Origin: Clostridium rhizosphaerae
Lineage (GTDB): Bacteria; Bacillota; Clostridia; Clostridiales; Clostridiaceae
Length of the DNA stretch: 64,000 nt
Assembly (NCBI RefSeq): GCF_016765585.1
Contig: NZ_JAESWC010000002.1
Span: 434,001 to 498,000, forward strand
Direction: 5' to 3'
A program made the translations under genes and the position numbers. Below, piece after piece: positions 56,070-64,000 of the stretch (within the stretch, counting starts at the first letter, position 1; each line of letters begins with the position of its first letter). The notes under the pieces were generated by a model. That model was given only the letters and a program-made list of their open reading frames with translations. It was not told where the DNA came from and made no database searches.

Positions 56070-57035
56070 ATGAATACACTTTGGAATAAATATCCTTTTA
56101 TATATTCTGAACTTGAAAATGTAGTTGATATAATGAAAAATAATGCTGTTAATCGTGAAAAAACTATAGAAAATTCTCTTTTGGATTTGATAAACTCAGG
56201 CGGCAAATTACTAAGACCTGCGTTTCTTATTGTTTCTGCTGGTTTTGGAAATTATGTTTCTGAAAAGTTTTGTAATTTGGCAGCTGTGGTAGAGATGCTT
56301 CATATGGCTACTCTGGTACATGATGATATAGTAGATGATGCTAAAACTCGTCGAGGGAATCAAACTATACAATCTAAATACGGAAAAGACTATGCAGTTT
56401 TTATGGGAGATTTATTGTTTAGCAGATGTTTTATGTTATTATCTAGTAATACTTCAATGGAGAATATGAAATTGCTCTCTGAAGCAATTTTTAATATATG
56501 TACAGGAGAAATCGAACAGTTTTCTTCTCAATTTTCAAAAGAAGTTAGTGTCAAAAAATATTTAAAGAGAATAGCTGCCAAAACCGCTGCTTTATTTTCT
56601 ATTAGTTTTTATGTAGGCTCAGCTGAAAGTGGCTGCTCAAAGGAAGTGGTAAGTAATCTATCAAAAATCGGATACGATATTGGAATGGCCTTTCAAATTA
56701 TCGATGATATACTTGACTACACTGGACAAGCTGATTTAGTAGGAAAACCAGTAGGAAATGATTTGAAAGAAGGTATTTATACTCTTCCTCTAATATACGC
56801 TCTTAAAGCTGATAAAACTTCATCTTTAGAAAAACTTTTAAAGAATGAATATACTGATGAAGATGTATGTAAAATAATAGATATTACAGATAAATTAGGT
56901 GGGATTGATAACGCAAGAGCACTAGCTAAAAGATACACTAAAAGATCTTTTGACAGAATAGCTAAATTGCCTGACTGTGATAACAAAAATATATTAAGAG
57001 AACTTGCTGAAATGCTGTTGTCTAGAAAATATTAA
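56070..57035 (+). CDS. dmkB: Polyprenyl diphosphate synthase (DmkB-like)
   Basis: Builds the isoprenoid side chain, here probably for the quinone used by Ndh2. First aspartate-rich motif LVHDDIVDDAKTRRG (DDxxD, about residue 87), second FQIIDDILDYTG (about 213). Immediately follows eetB. In Listeria the equivalent gene at the end of the locus makes the chain for demethylmenaquinone. Chain length cannot be read from the sequence. Alternative: a general heptaprenyl synthase. Confidence 0.85.
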   Translation: MNTLWNKYPFIYSELENVVDIMKNNAVNREKTIENSLLDLINSGGKLLRPAFLIVSAGFGNYVSEKFCNLAAVVEMLHMATLVHDDIVDDAKTRRGNQTIQSKYGKDYAVFMGDLLFSRCFMLLSSNTSMENMKLLSEAIFNICTGEIEQFSSQFSKEVSVKKYLKRIAAKTAALFSISFYVGSAESGCSKEVVSNLSKIGYDIGMAFQIIDDILDYTGQADLVGKPVGNDLKEGIYTLPLIYALKADKTSSLEKLLKNEYTDEDVCKIIDITDKLGGIDNARALAKRYTKRSFDRIAKLPDCDNKNILRELAEMLLSRKY

Positions 57036-57065
57036 AAGTAGAGATTTTCGTAAATCTCTACTTTT
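57034..57065 (+). terminator. Terminator of the ndh2-eetA-eetB-dmkB operon
   Basis: AAAAGTAGAGATTT/AAATCTCTACTTTT 14-bp perfect stem with a four-base loop at the stop codon. Confidence 0.9.
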
Positions 57066-57302
57066 AATTTATATAAAAATTATGACTTTCTTCGTCATTT
57101 CCACATATTTCCTTATGGCTTTTTTCAACATTTACACTCGTGCTATAGTAAAATTTAGTACTATACAAATATTAAGATATTATATTTATATGGTATTTTA
57201 TGTAACTTTATGATTAATAATGGCTTATAATTTTTCTTTTTCATTATAATAAACATGGTACAATATAAATACACCAATACTAAAGCAAACGAGGTGAGTA
57301 TT

Positions 57303-57488
57303 ATGGAGCTGAATATAGTGCTGATAATCAAAAAAATAGACAAATTAAGAAAAAAACTAAATAATTTGGTAGACAGTGACAGACAATTGACAGATAAAAA
57401 AGTAGTAGATTGTAGCCAAAAACTAGACAAGCTCCTGACCGAATACGAAAAAATAAAAAAAGAACTTAAAGCAAAAGATGCAGCATAA
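57303..57488 (+). CDS. Spo0E-like sporulation regulatory phosphatase
   Basis: Small proteins of this family dephosphorylate Spo0A~P and delay sporulation. The signature SQKLDKLL (SQxLD) is in the middle of a two-helix hairpin of 61 residues. Start set at ATG 57303 behind GAGGTG; a longer frame to 57255 is unsupported. Confidence 0.85.
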   Translation: MELNIVLIIKKIDKLRKKLNNLVDSDRQLTDKKVVDCSQKLDKLLTEYEKIKKELKAKDAA

Positions 57489-57493
57489 AAAAC

Positions 57494-57519
57494 AAACCAC
57501 AAGCATTTGCTTGTGGTTT
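57494..57519 (+). terminator. Terminator of the Spo0E-like gene
   Basis: AAACCACAAGC/GCTTGTGGTTT stem with a four-base loop and TTTATTT tail. Confidence 0.9.
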
Positions 57520-57542
57520 TATTTACTTTAGTTTTAATGCCC

Positions 57543-57716
57543 AAATATGCCGTTAGCTTACTTGTTCACACCCGCACTCTCGCAGGTTGGTTTTACGCAT
57601 CTATTCTCTGCCTACTTCATATCTTAAGAAGCCTGACATCCTTTAGAACTGTTGCAAATCCCTATTAATTACTGTGGTTGAACGATATAAGCCTTGCGAA
57701 CATCTTAGGTTTTATT
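57543..57716 (-). ncRNA. ssrS: 6S RNA
   Basis: RNA that mimics open promoter DNA and sequesters the vegetative RNA polymerase. The 5' end reads CCTAAGATGTTCGCAAGGCT, nearly identical to the E. coli 6S start CUGAGAUGUUCGCAAG, and the 3' end has GGCATATTTGGG, which can close the terminal stem. A strong promoter precedes it (57725-57752) and no reading frame fits. About 174 nt, a normal size. Ends are approximate. Confidence 0.72.
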
Positions 57717-57724
57717 GTAATTTT

Positions 57725-57752
57725 ATTATATCACTTTTAAATATTTTTTCAA
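57725..57752 (-). promoter_or_regulatory. Promoter of 6S RNA
   Basis: Minus strand TTGAAA (57752-57747), 16-base spacer, TATAAT (57730-57725). Confidence 0.75.
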
Positions 57753-57776
57753 CTAGTATATTATTGCATTTTAAAA

Positions 57777-58175
57777 TTACATTTCTAATTCATCTAAAAC
57801 CTGCTCAATTTCTATAACTTTACCTTTTGGGAAAAATGCTGCTATAAATTCATTATAACTGTATTCTTCTTCATCAAGTTCATAAGAAACATATTGAGCT
57901 TCTATCTGCATTTCTTCCATCATATTCTCTATTACTTCACCTACATTATCTACAGCCAAGTCATTTAAATATGGTAGAAAAAACTCCTCATACCAAGTGT
58001 CTCCATTTTCTTCATCTTCACTTTCATCATTAGCATATGCTCTTGCAGCTTCAACTTCATCATTATCAAATTCATAAATAAAACTGACTACTACAGCATC
58101 TTCTTTGTAATCTATTTCCTCTATTTCACTAAATCCGTTTTTGTCTAAAACTTGTATTAAAGTTTCTTTATTCAT
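57777..58175 (-). CDS. Acidic hypothetical protein, 132 aa
   Basis: Unrecognised cytoplasmic protein, strongly acidic (EAARAYANDESEDEENGDTW), with no cysteine and no membrane segment. GGAGG precedes MNKETLIQVLDKNGFSEIEE. It follows the DUF1292 gene by 56 bases on the same strand and may share its mRNA. Confidence 0.75.
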   Translation of the reverse strand: MNKETLIQVLDKNGFSEIEEIDYKEDAVVVSFIYEFDNDEVEAARAYANDESEDEENGDTWYEEFFLPYLNDLAVDNVGEVIENMMEEMQIEAQYVSYELDEEEYSYNEFIAAFFPKGKVIEIEQVLDELEM

Positions 58176-58231
58176 GATGTATTTCCTCCTTCATGCTAAG
58201 TATTAAGTAACCTACCTTCGTTAAGCAGATC

Positions 58232-58483
58232 TTACTGTTCATTATATAGCAGTTTTTTATATTCTTTGTTAACCATTAAAAACTCGTTGTCATCTTCTAC
58301 TAAGTTAAGAACTTCCTGATCATTCTCATTATCAACCCTAAAAACATAGGCATCTTCTTCATCGCCTTCGACTGGTGCAAGTATAAGATATTTTTTCTCA
58401 TCTAAATAAATTTCTGCTACAGCCTCAAAATCTACCTTCTCACCATTCTCATTTTTAAAGGACATTACTACTTTTTCCTCCAT
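58232..58483 (-). CDS. DUF1292 family protein
   Basis: Small acidic protein (83 residues) of unknown function. [20 protein letters not shown] and [20 protein letters not shown] are the family core. AGGAGGG before the ATG. The family is widespread in Firmicutes. Confidence 0.88.
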   Translation of the reverse strand: MEEKVVMSFKNENGEKVDFEAVAEIYLDEKKYLILAPVEGDEEDAYVFRVDNENDQEVLNLVEDDNEFLMVNKEYKKLLYNEQ

Positions 58484-58523
58484 GACTTTCCCTCCTTTCC
58501 TTTTATATTAATCTTTTAAAATA

Positions 58524-59696
58524 TTAAAGCTTACTTACAAAAGTATCTATAAATTCATTTGCTCTATTAAAGTCTTCCTCACTTGGAACAAAATTAAACC
58601 TTAAACCCGGCTCAGTAGTTTTAAATTTTAAAGATTTTAATCTATCAGTCATCATTTGAACACCTTCGCCGCTCCAGCCATATGAACCAAATGCACCAGC
58701 TGCCTTACCCCTGTTTGTAATGGCGCACACAAGAGATAAAACATCCCATATAGGTTTAACTGCGTCCTGATTGATTGTTGGAGAACCTAGAAGTACGCCA
58801 GATGATTTCTCAACAATTTGTATTAAATCCTCAGGCTTCATTGATGTTATTTCAAAAGCTTTGGCCTCAATTTCTTTATTTCTTATATTGTTTTCTAGAA
58901 ATTTTGCCATGTTTTCAGTATTACCATAAGCTGAAACATACAATATAGCTACACTTTTTTCTTTTGCTGCATCTACTACAGCCCATTCTTTATATAGTTT
59001 TATGAATTTTTCAATGTTTTTTGTATGAATCGGACCATGGCTTGGAGCCACTATTTCAAGGCTAAACCCATTAATTTTATCTAAAGCACTAATAACAAAC
59101 TTTTTAAAGGGTCCCATTATTACATCAAAATAGTATTTCATTTCATTTAAGTATTCTTCTTCATCATAATCACTAATTGAATCTGTTGGACAATAGTGAC
59201 ATCCCATAAAGTCACAAGTAAATAATATACTTTTCTCTGGAACATATGTAAATATAGAATCAGGCCAATGTAGGTTTGGAGCAGAAACAAATTCTAGTGT
59301 TGTTTCTCCAAGGTTAAGTTTACAAGCTGCAACTTCACTCTTAAAGTCAAAGTTAGTAATTTGTTTGCTGTACATAATAGCAGCCTTTGAACCTACTACT
59401 ACTGCATCTGGATATTCTTTTATAAGCTTGGCAAGCGAACCGCTGTGATCTAGCTCTGTATGTTGAACAACTATGTAATCTACCTTTCGATTCCCAATTA
59501 TCTCCTTAATATTAGCTAAAAATTCGTCAAAATATCCATCTTTAACTGTATCAATAACCGCAACTTTTTCATCATCAATCAAGTAGGAATTATAGGTAGT
59601 TCCTTTCTTGGTCTCCATTATGATATCAAATACTCTAAGCTCTGGATTACGAACTCCTATCCAGTAAATATTATCCTTTAATTTTACAGTCCCCAT
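58524..59696 (-). CDS. fprA: Flavodiiron protein (FprA-type)
   Basis: Cytoplasmic reductase that turns O2 to water or NO to N2O, protecting anaerobes. The N-terminal metallo-beta-lactamase-like di-iron domain has [11 protein letters not shown] (HxExD) and later ligand His residues around [10 protein letters not shown] and PSHGPIHT; the C-terminal flavodoxin domain starts [20 protein letters not shown] (about residue 253). 390 residues. No rubredoxin domain, so an external donor is needed. Start chosen at the ATG 59696 with GGAGG eight bases upstream; an ATG four bases earlier is out of frame. Confidence 0.95.
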   Translation of the reverse strand: MGTVKLKDNIYWIGVRNPELRVFDIIMETKKGTTYNSYLIDDEKVAVIDTVKDGYFDEFLANIKEIIGNRKVDYIVVQHTELDHSGSLAKLIKEYPDAVVVGSKAAIMYSKQITNFDFKSEVAACKLNLGETTLEFVSAPNLHWPDSIFTYVPEKSILFTCDFMGCHYCPTDSISDYDEEEYLNEMKYYFDVIMGPFKKFVISALDKINGFSLEIVAPSHGPIHTKNIEKFIKLYKEWAVVDAAKEKSVAILYVSAYGNTENMAKFLENNIRNKEIEAKAFEITSMKPEDLIQIVEKSSGVLLGSPTINQDAVKPIWDVLSLVCAITNRGKAAGAFGSYGWSGEGVQMMTDRLKSLKFKTTEPGLRFNFVPSEEDFNRANEFIDTFVSKL

Positions 59697-59809
59697 CCAT
59701 TATACCTCCATAATCATTGGTTAAATTATAATATTTATTTTGTCACCTTTGATATTCTAACACAATATATATTTTTTTTAAATGCGTCCTTTGATTTTAT
59801 GTAAAAAAA

Positions 59810-59832
59810 GAGAAATATTTATCATATTTCTC
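59810..59832 (-). terminator. Terminator of helD
   Basis: GAGAAATAT/ATATTTCTC stem with a five-base loop and seven T residues on the minus strand. Confidence 0.85.
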
Positions 59833-59846
59833 CTATTTTAAAATCA

Positions 59847-62138
59847 TTATAATAATATTTTGGAAATTTTTCCATTAAAGAATACATATTGAAGATGAAG
59901 AGCTCTTGTCAGAGCAACATATAAAAGCTTTTTATCTAATTCATTGTCAGCATAATTTTCCTCATTACAATTATATATAATACTGCAGTCAAATTCTAAA
60001 CCTTTAGTCATATAAGAAGGAATTATTATATTTTTAAGAATCATTGTCTTATTAGTATCTTTTATTAAATCCCACTTATTGCTGCTGTATTTTTTCATAA
60101 TTTCCTTTATAGCTTTGCATTCTTCATAGGTTCTCCCAATAATGGCTGTACTTTTTTTGCCAAGACCTTCTATTTCTGAAACAATCCTATCTACTCTTTC
60201 AGCAAATTCTTCTTTCCTTATAAACTCAATTATGCTTGGTTTTTTTCCGTGTCTTAATACGGGCATAGCAGGTTTTAGACTATTATTCTGCTTTTTAAGC
60301 ACCTTGTTTGCAAATTCAATTATTTCTACAGTTGATCTATAACTTTGAGTTAAAGGTGTATATAGAGCATCTTCTTCAAATACATCTTTAATTACTTTAT
60401 TCCAGCTGTCTATTCCTTTATAGTAATATATTCCCTGCCCAATATCCCCCACTATGGTCAAAGAATTATTATTGGCCATACTCTTTAGAATATATAATTG
60501 AAACATACTATAATCTTGAGCTTCATCAACTACAATATGTTTAAACCTATATTTCTCAGGTATGCCTTCAATTTTGAACTTTAAATACAACATGGAAGAT
60601 AAATCATCGCTATCAATTACTCCGGCAGCTATATTACTATTTAGTTCTTCTTTCATATATTCGTAAAGTTTATTTGGTATTTTTCCTTCACTTACTTCAC
60701 TGAAAATCTCTATATCATTAAACAAGTTAAAATATAATTTGCCAGTATCAATTTCTCTCCAAGATACAAAATACTCATTGAATTTTTCCTTTGATTTTTT
60801 TCTTATTTCATCTTTTTTAAAATCTCTATCATTATATAGTTCAATTAGTTTTTTCCTTCTCTCCTCACCATCTTCCATAGTTTTCTTTGTTCTAGCAATC
60901 ATATATTCGTAAGAAAAATCTATCTTATCCAATATATTATTAATTTTTTCATTAAGCTTCAGTAAAAAATATCTCTTTATCTCATCTTTTCTTTTATTTA
61001 TAGGAAGGTTAACCATATCCTTGCCATACAATCTTTTTATTTCTTTAGCCTCAAACAACGTATAGCCTTCAACTTCAATATTAGCTACCTCTATATCTTT
61101 TTTCTCCAGATATCTTATATATCTATCCATTATTTTTTTATAGGAAAATGTTCCCTTAAGCTTGCTTGCTCCTGTTACATACCTTATTTTCTCTTCATCA
61201 GCTTCCTCAAGCACATAAGAAAGTTTTTTATCTTTTGTAAATACCTTTACTTTCATATCAAGAACTTCCAAACATATTTCTTCAAAAGTTTTTTGCATTA
61301 CCTTGTCTACTCCTAGATTAGGTAATACTTCAGAAATATAATCTAAAAATAATTTATTCGGAGCTATTACAAGTATGTCATCGCCTGAGAGCTTTTCCTT
61401 ATACTTATAAAGAAGATATGCAAGTCTGTGAAGTGCTATTGTTGTTTTTCCAGAACCAGCAGACCCCTGAACTATAAGTGCTCCATTTTTATCCGCTCTT
61501 ATTATGTCATTTTGTTCCTTTTGTATAGTTGCAACAACTTCTTTAAGCTTGCTGCTTGTGCTTTCCTCAAGATTTATCCTTAAAAATTCATCTATTAGTG
61601 CATTTTCTTCCTCACCTGAGTTATTTAGAATTATTTCATTTATACCTTCATCAAATGCATCCTGAAGTTTATTATCTTTTATCAAAAACTTTCTTTTAAG
61701 TGAAAGCTCACCATTTATTACTCCAATAGGGGCTTTATAATATGCTTTTCCCTGAGTGCCGCTATAATACAAGTCGGCGATTGGCGCCCTCCAGTCAATT
61801 ACAACTTCATCTCCAGTTTTACTGTCTCCTAATCCAAATTTTCCAATATAAAAGCTTTCGGTTTCTCTCCTATATTCTCTGAAATCTATTCTTGCAAAGT
61901 AAGGGTTAGATAATGCTTCATTATAATTTTGAAGGTTCTTATGAGTTATATCATATAGTTTTTGGGAAGTTTCCAACTCCTCGCTATATTTTCCTTTTGC
62001 TTGTTTTTTAAGTGCTGCAATTTTATTTTGCAAATATTTATCATTATTTTCTATTAGATTTATTTCACTAACAAGCCAAGATTTTGTAGAATCAAATTTT
62101 TCTTCTTCCATAAATAATTGTTTAGCTTCAATAGACAT
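59847..62138 (-). CDS. helD: HelD-type RNA polymerase recycling ATPase (UvrD/Rep superfamily)
   Basis: Releases RNA polymerase from stalled complexes. An N-terminal coiled-coil arm (residues about 1-75) that reaches into the polymerase, the family motif ARIDFREYRRETESFYIGKF and VVIDWRAPIADLYYSG, Walker A GSAGSGKTTIALHRLAYL (about 225), Walker B VVDEAQDYS, QSYRSTVEI and LYVALTRAL motifs. 763 residues. Encoded near 6S RNA, another polymerase regulator, though no shared transcript is seen. Confidence 0.92.
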   Translation of the reverse strand: MSIEAKQLFMEEEKFDSTKSWLVSEINLIENNDKYLQNKIAALKKQAKGKYSEELETSQKLYDITHKNLQNYNEALSNPYFARIDFREYRRETESFYIGKFGLGDSKTGDEVVIDWRAPIADLYYSGTQGKAYYKAPIGVINGELSLKRKFLIKDNKLQDAFDEGINEIILNNSGEEENALIDEFLRINLEESTSSKLKEVVATIQKEQNDIIRADKNGALIVQGSAGSGKTTIALHRLAYLLYKYKEKLSGDDILVIAPNKLFLDYISEVLPNLGVDKVMQKTFEEICLEVLDMKVKVFTKDKKLSYVLEEADEEKIRYVTGASKLKGTFSYKKIMDRYIRYLEKKDIEVANIEVEGYTLFEAKEIKRLYGKDMVNLPINKRKDEIKRYFLLKLNEKINNILDKIDFSYEYMIARTKKTMEDGEERRKKLIELYNDRDFKKDEIRKKSKEKFNEYFVSWREIDTGKLYFNLFNDIEIFSEVSEGKIPNKLYEYMKEELNSNIAAGVIDSDDLSSMLYLKFKIEGIPEKYRFKHIVVDEAQDYSMFQLYILKSMANNNSLTIVGDIGQGIYYYKGIDSWNKVIKDVFEEDALYTPLTQSYRSTVEIIEFANKVLKKQNNSLKPAMPVLRHGKKPSIIEFIRKEEFAERVDRIVSEIEGLGKKSTAIIGRTYEECKAIKEIMKKYSSNKWDLIKDTNKTMILKNIIIPSYMTKGLEFDCSIIYNCNEENYADNELDKKLLYVALTRALHLQYVFFNGKISKILL

Positions 62139-62174
62139 TTAATCTCACTCCCTGTATATTGAACATAAAATATA

Positions 62175-62203
62175 ATTTTATATTTTATTCAAATAATTGT
62201 CAA
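62175..62203 (-). promoter_or_regulatory. Promoter of helD
   Basis: Minus strand TTGACA (62203-62198), 17-base spacer, TAAAAT (62180-62175), 37 bases before the start codon. Confidence 0.7.
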
Positions 62204-62274
62204 TATCGATAATGTAAACATATCGTAATTCATATAATTTATAGTGTATTATTTTATAATTTAGGAGGTCTATA

Positions 62275-63099
62275 ATGAAAATTCTCATAACTGGAACTGA
62301 TGGTAATATTGGGCATTACCTTTCTAAATATTTCTCTAGCAGCCATGAAGTTTTTGCTTTAAAGAAAAATACATTAGATATTACAAATAGAGTTCAATGC
62401 ACTGAAATAATAAAAAAACTAAATCCAGATATTGTTATCCATTCCGCAGCATTATCAAATATAGATTTATGCGAAAGAGATGAAACTTCCGCTTACACTA
62501 TAAATACAATAGGAAGTTTAAATGTTGCCTACGCCTGCAGCATAGCAAGCATTCCAATTATATACATATCCTGCAATAATGTTTATAACGGTTCCAAAAC
62601 TAGTCCTTACTACGAAACAGACGAATGCATTCCTGTAAATATATATGGAAAAACAAAGCTTGCTGGTGAAAAACTGATAAAGACAATTTGTTCTAAATAT
62701 TTTATTATTAGAACTTCCTGGATATATGGTGGAAAAAATTGTTTTGTTCAAAACATTATAGATAACAAAGATATTCCTATATTTATGAGTTCAAGCGACA
62801 TTGCAACTCCAACATTTTTGGGAGATTTAAGCAAGGTTATAGAAAAAATGATGCTGTCTGATGTATACGGTACATACAATGTTGTAAACTCAGGTGCAGT
62901 TAAGAAATCTTTATGGGTTAAAACAATATTGGACTACATCGGTATTAAAACAGATGTAATAGAAATCCCTGATAACTTTATTTCTAATAAAGCGCTTAGA
63001 CCTAAATGCACCATATTAAATACCTCTCTTATTAAAAACTGTTTTGATATAGAGCTCCCTTCCTGGGAGATTTCCTTGAAAGAATATTTGCGCAAATAA
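62275..63099 (+). CDS. RmlD-type dTDP-4-dehydrorhamnose reductase (extended SDR)
   Basis: NAD(P)H-dependent sugar-nucleotide reductase, last step of dTDP-rhamnose synthesis if the assignment holds. Cofactor motif MKILITGTDGNIGHYLSKYF (TGxxGxxG), NPDIVIHSAALSNIDLCERD, and the YxxxK catalytic pair in NIYGKTKLAGE. 274 residues. No rmlA, rmlB or rmlC neighbours, so the substrate is uncertain. TTAGGAGG before the ATG. Confidence 0.85.
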   Translation: MKILITGTDGNIGHYLSKYFSSSHEVFALKKNTLDITNRVQCTEIIKKLNPDIVIHSAALSNIDLCERDETSAYTINTIGSLNVAYACSIASIPIIYISCNNVYNGSKTSPYYETDECIPVNIYGKTKLAGEKLIKTICSKYFIIRTSWIYGGKNCFVQNIIDNKDIPIFMSSSDIATPTFLGDLSKVIEKMMLSDVYGTYNVVNSGAVKKSLWVKTILDYIGIKTDVIEIPDNFISNKALRPKCTILNTSLIKNCFDIELPSWEISLKEYLRK

Positions 63100-63171
63100 C
63101 TTTTTATAGTTATTACATTGATGTATAATATAAATTGTATATTGTTTATATGAGCGAAGGAGGAAAATTAA

Positions 63172-64000
63172 ATGCAGTATAGAAAGTTTGGAAAGCACGA
63201 CTTTAAGGTGTCTGCACTTGGGTTTGGCTGCATGAGACTTCCATTTTTAGATGAAGATGATTCTAAAATAAACGAAGAGGAAGCAATAAATCTAATAAGA
63301 TATGCCATCGATAATGGAGTTAATTATTTAGACACAGCGTATCCTTATCATAAAGGCAACAGTGAACTATTAGTAGGAAAAGCTTTAAAAGATGGTTATA
63401 GAGAAAAAGTTAAACTAGCTACAAAATGCCCTGTATGGCTTGTTAAAAACCATGAAGACTTTAACAAATATTTAAATGAGCAATTAGAAAAGCTTCAGAC
63501 AGATCATATAGACATGTATCTTTTGCATGCCTTAAGCAAAGAAAGATGGGAAGACTTAAAAAAATTAAATGTATTTAAGTTCTTAGAGGAAGCTGTTCAA
63601 AGTGGTAAAGTAAAATATGTAGGCTTTTCCTTCCATGATGAACTTCCAGTATTTAAAGAAATAGTGAACTCTTATAACTGGGATTTCTGCCAAATTCAAT
63701 ACAACTATATGGATACTGATTATCAAGCTGGCAAAGAAGGTTTAAAGCTTGCTGCATCTAAAGGAATGGCAGTTATAATTATGGAACCTTTAAAGGGCGG
63801 AAAACTTGCTAAAAATCCTCCACAAGAGGTACAGTCTTTATGGAATACAGCAGAGGTAAAAAGAAGTGCCGCTGACTGGGCATTAAGATGGATATGGAAT
63901 CATAAGGAAGTAACTCTTTTACTAAGTGGAATGGGTGCTTTTGACCAAGTAGTTGAAAATATAAAAATAGCTGATAATTCTATTTCTGACTCATTAAATA
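63172..64000 (+). CDS. Aldo/keto reductase, 3' end outside window
   Basis: NAD(P)H oxidoreductase with a TIM-barrel. Begins [20 protein letters not shown]; catalytic Asp and Tyr in [15 protein letters not shown], Lys in KLATKCPVW, His in MYLLHAL. 276 codons are visible. Clostridial members of this type often carry a C-terminal 4Fe-4S domain, which would lie beyond the window. GGAGG upstream of the ATG; it may follow the RmlD-like gene in one unit (72-base gap). Confidence 0.9.
   Translation, partial: MQYRKFGKHDFKVSALGFGCMRLPFLDEDDSKINEEEAINLIRYAIDNGVNYLDTAYPYHKGNSELLVGKALKDGYREKVKLATKCPVWLVKNHEDFNKYLNEQLEKLQTDHIDMYLLHALSKERWEDLKKLNVFKFLEEAVQSGKVKYVGFSFHDELPVFKEIVNSYNWDFCQIQYNYMDTDYQAGKEGLKLAASKGMAVIIMEPLKGGKLAKNPPQEVQSLWNTAEVKRSAADWALRWIWNHKEVTLLLSGMGAFDQVVENIKIADNSISDSLN

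Noticed and set aside
59697-59770. PerR box upstream of the flavodiiron gene
   Set aside because: The A/T-rich sequence contains only half-matches such as ATTATAAT; nothing beyond what composition would give.

Overview
The window is a 64 kb chromosomal segment of a low-GC, endospore-forming member of Clostridium or a close relative. The support is the AT-rich sequence with strong GGAGG-type ribosome binding sites, the sporulation genes (gpr, SpoIVFA/SpoIVFB-like pair, a Spo0E-like phosphatase), the MinCDE plus MreBCD set, and L27 carrying an N-terminal extension next to its Prp protease. Nearly all genes are housekeeping and most lie on the minus strand.

Layout. 1-6.7 kb: lepA (cut by the window edge), a small membrane-anchored protein, gpr, rpsT, holA, comEC and a YfcE-like phosphoesterase, then tRNA-Leu(GAG). 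6.9-10.7 kb: a gene-poor, decayed stretch that I read as an old integrative element in selC, the tRNA-Sec gene. A 73-bp copy of the 3' part of selC lies about 3 kb from the intact gene; between them are an inactivated tyrosine recombinase, ParB-like gene scraps and an ankyrin-repeat lipoprotein. 10.6-15.3 kb: the complete selenocysteine machinery (selC, selB, selA, selD); selD is itself a selenoprotein gene with an in-frame UGA and a SECIS-like hairpin, so its real start is upstream of the plain open frame. 15.4-29.9 kb: comEA, a D,D-carboxypeptidase, an RluA-type pseudouridine synthase, LCP, yqeK, nadD, yhbY, obg, rpmA, prp, rplU, rng, a radical-SAM pair, the SpoIVF pair and mgsA. 30-43 kb: the shape and division cluster rodA, minEDC, two tandem PBP2 genes, mreDCB, radC, maf. 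43-52 kb: an NlpC/P60 hydrolase behind a c-di-AMP riboswitch, two aminopeptidases (PepA and M18), a CorA-type channel, a decayed small gene, and hprK.

52.2-57.0 kb is the most interesting functional block. A lipoprotein with two FMN-attachment motifs (PplA-like) is divergent from a run of ndh2 with a C-terminal membrane domain, eetA, eetB and a polyprenyl diphosphate synthase. This is the core of the flavin-based extracellular electron transfer locus described in Listeria. A Rex-like operator overlaps the -35 box of the lipoprotein promoter, suggesting control by NADH/NAD+. 57-64 kb: a Spo0E-like protein, 6S RNA, two small acidic proteins, a flavodiiron protein, HelD, a RmlD-like reductase and an aldo/keto reductase cut by the window edge.

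The genes form coherent blocks: selenoprotein synthesis, cell elongation and septum placement, ribosome assembly (obg, L27, Prp, L21, YhbY), DNA uptake (comEA, comEC) and redox metabolism. All assignments come from reading motifs by eye; no database search was run.
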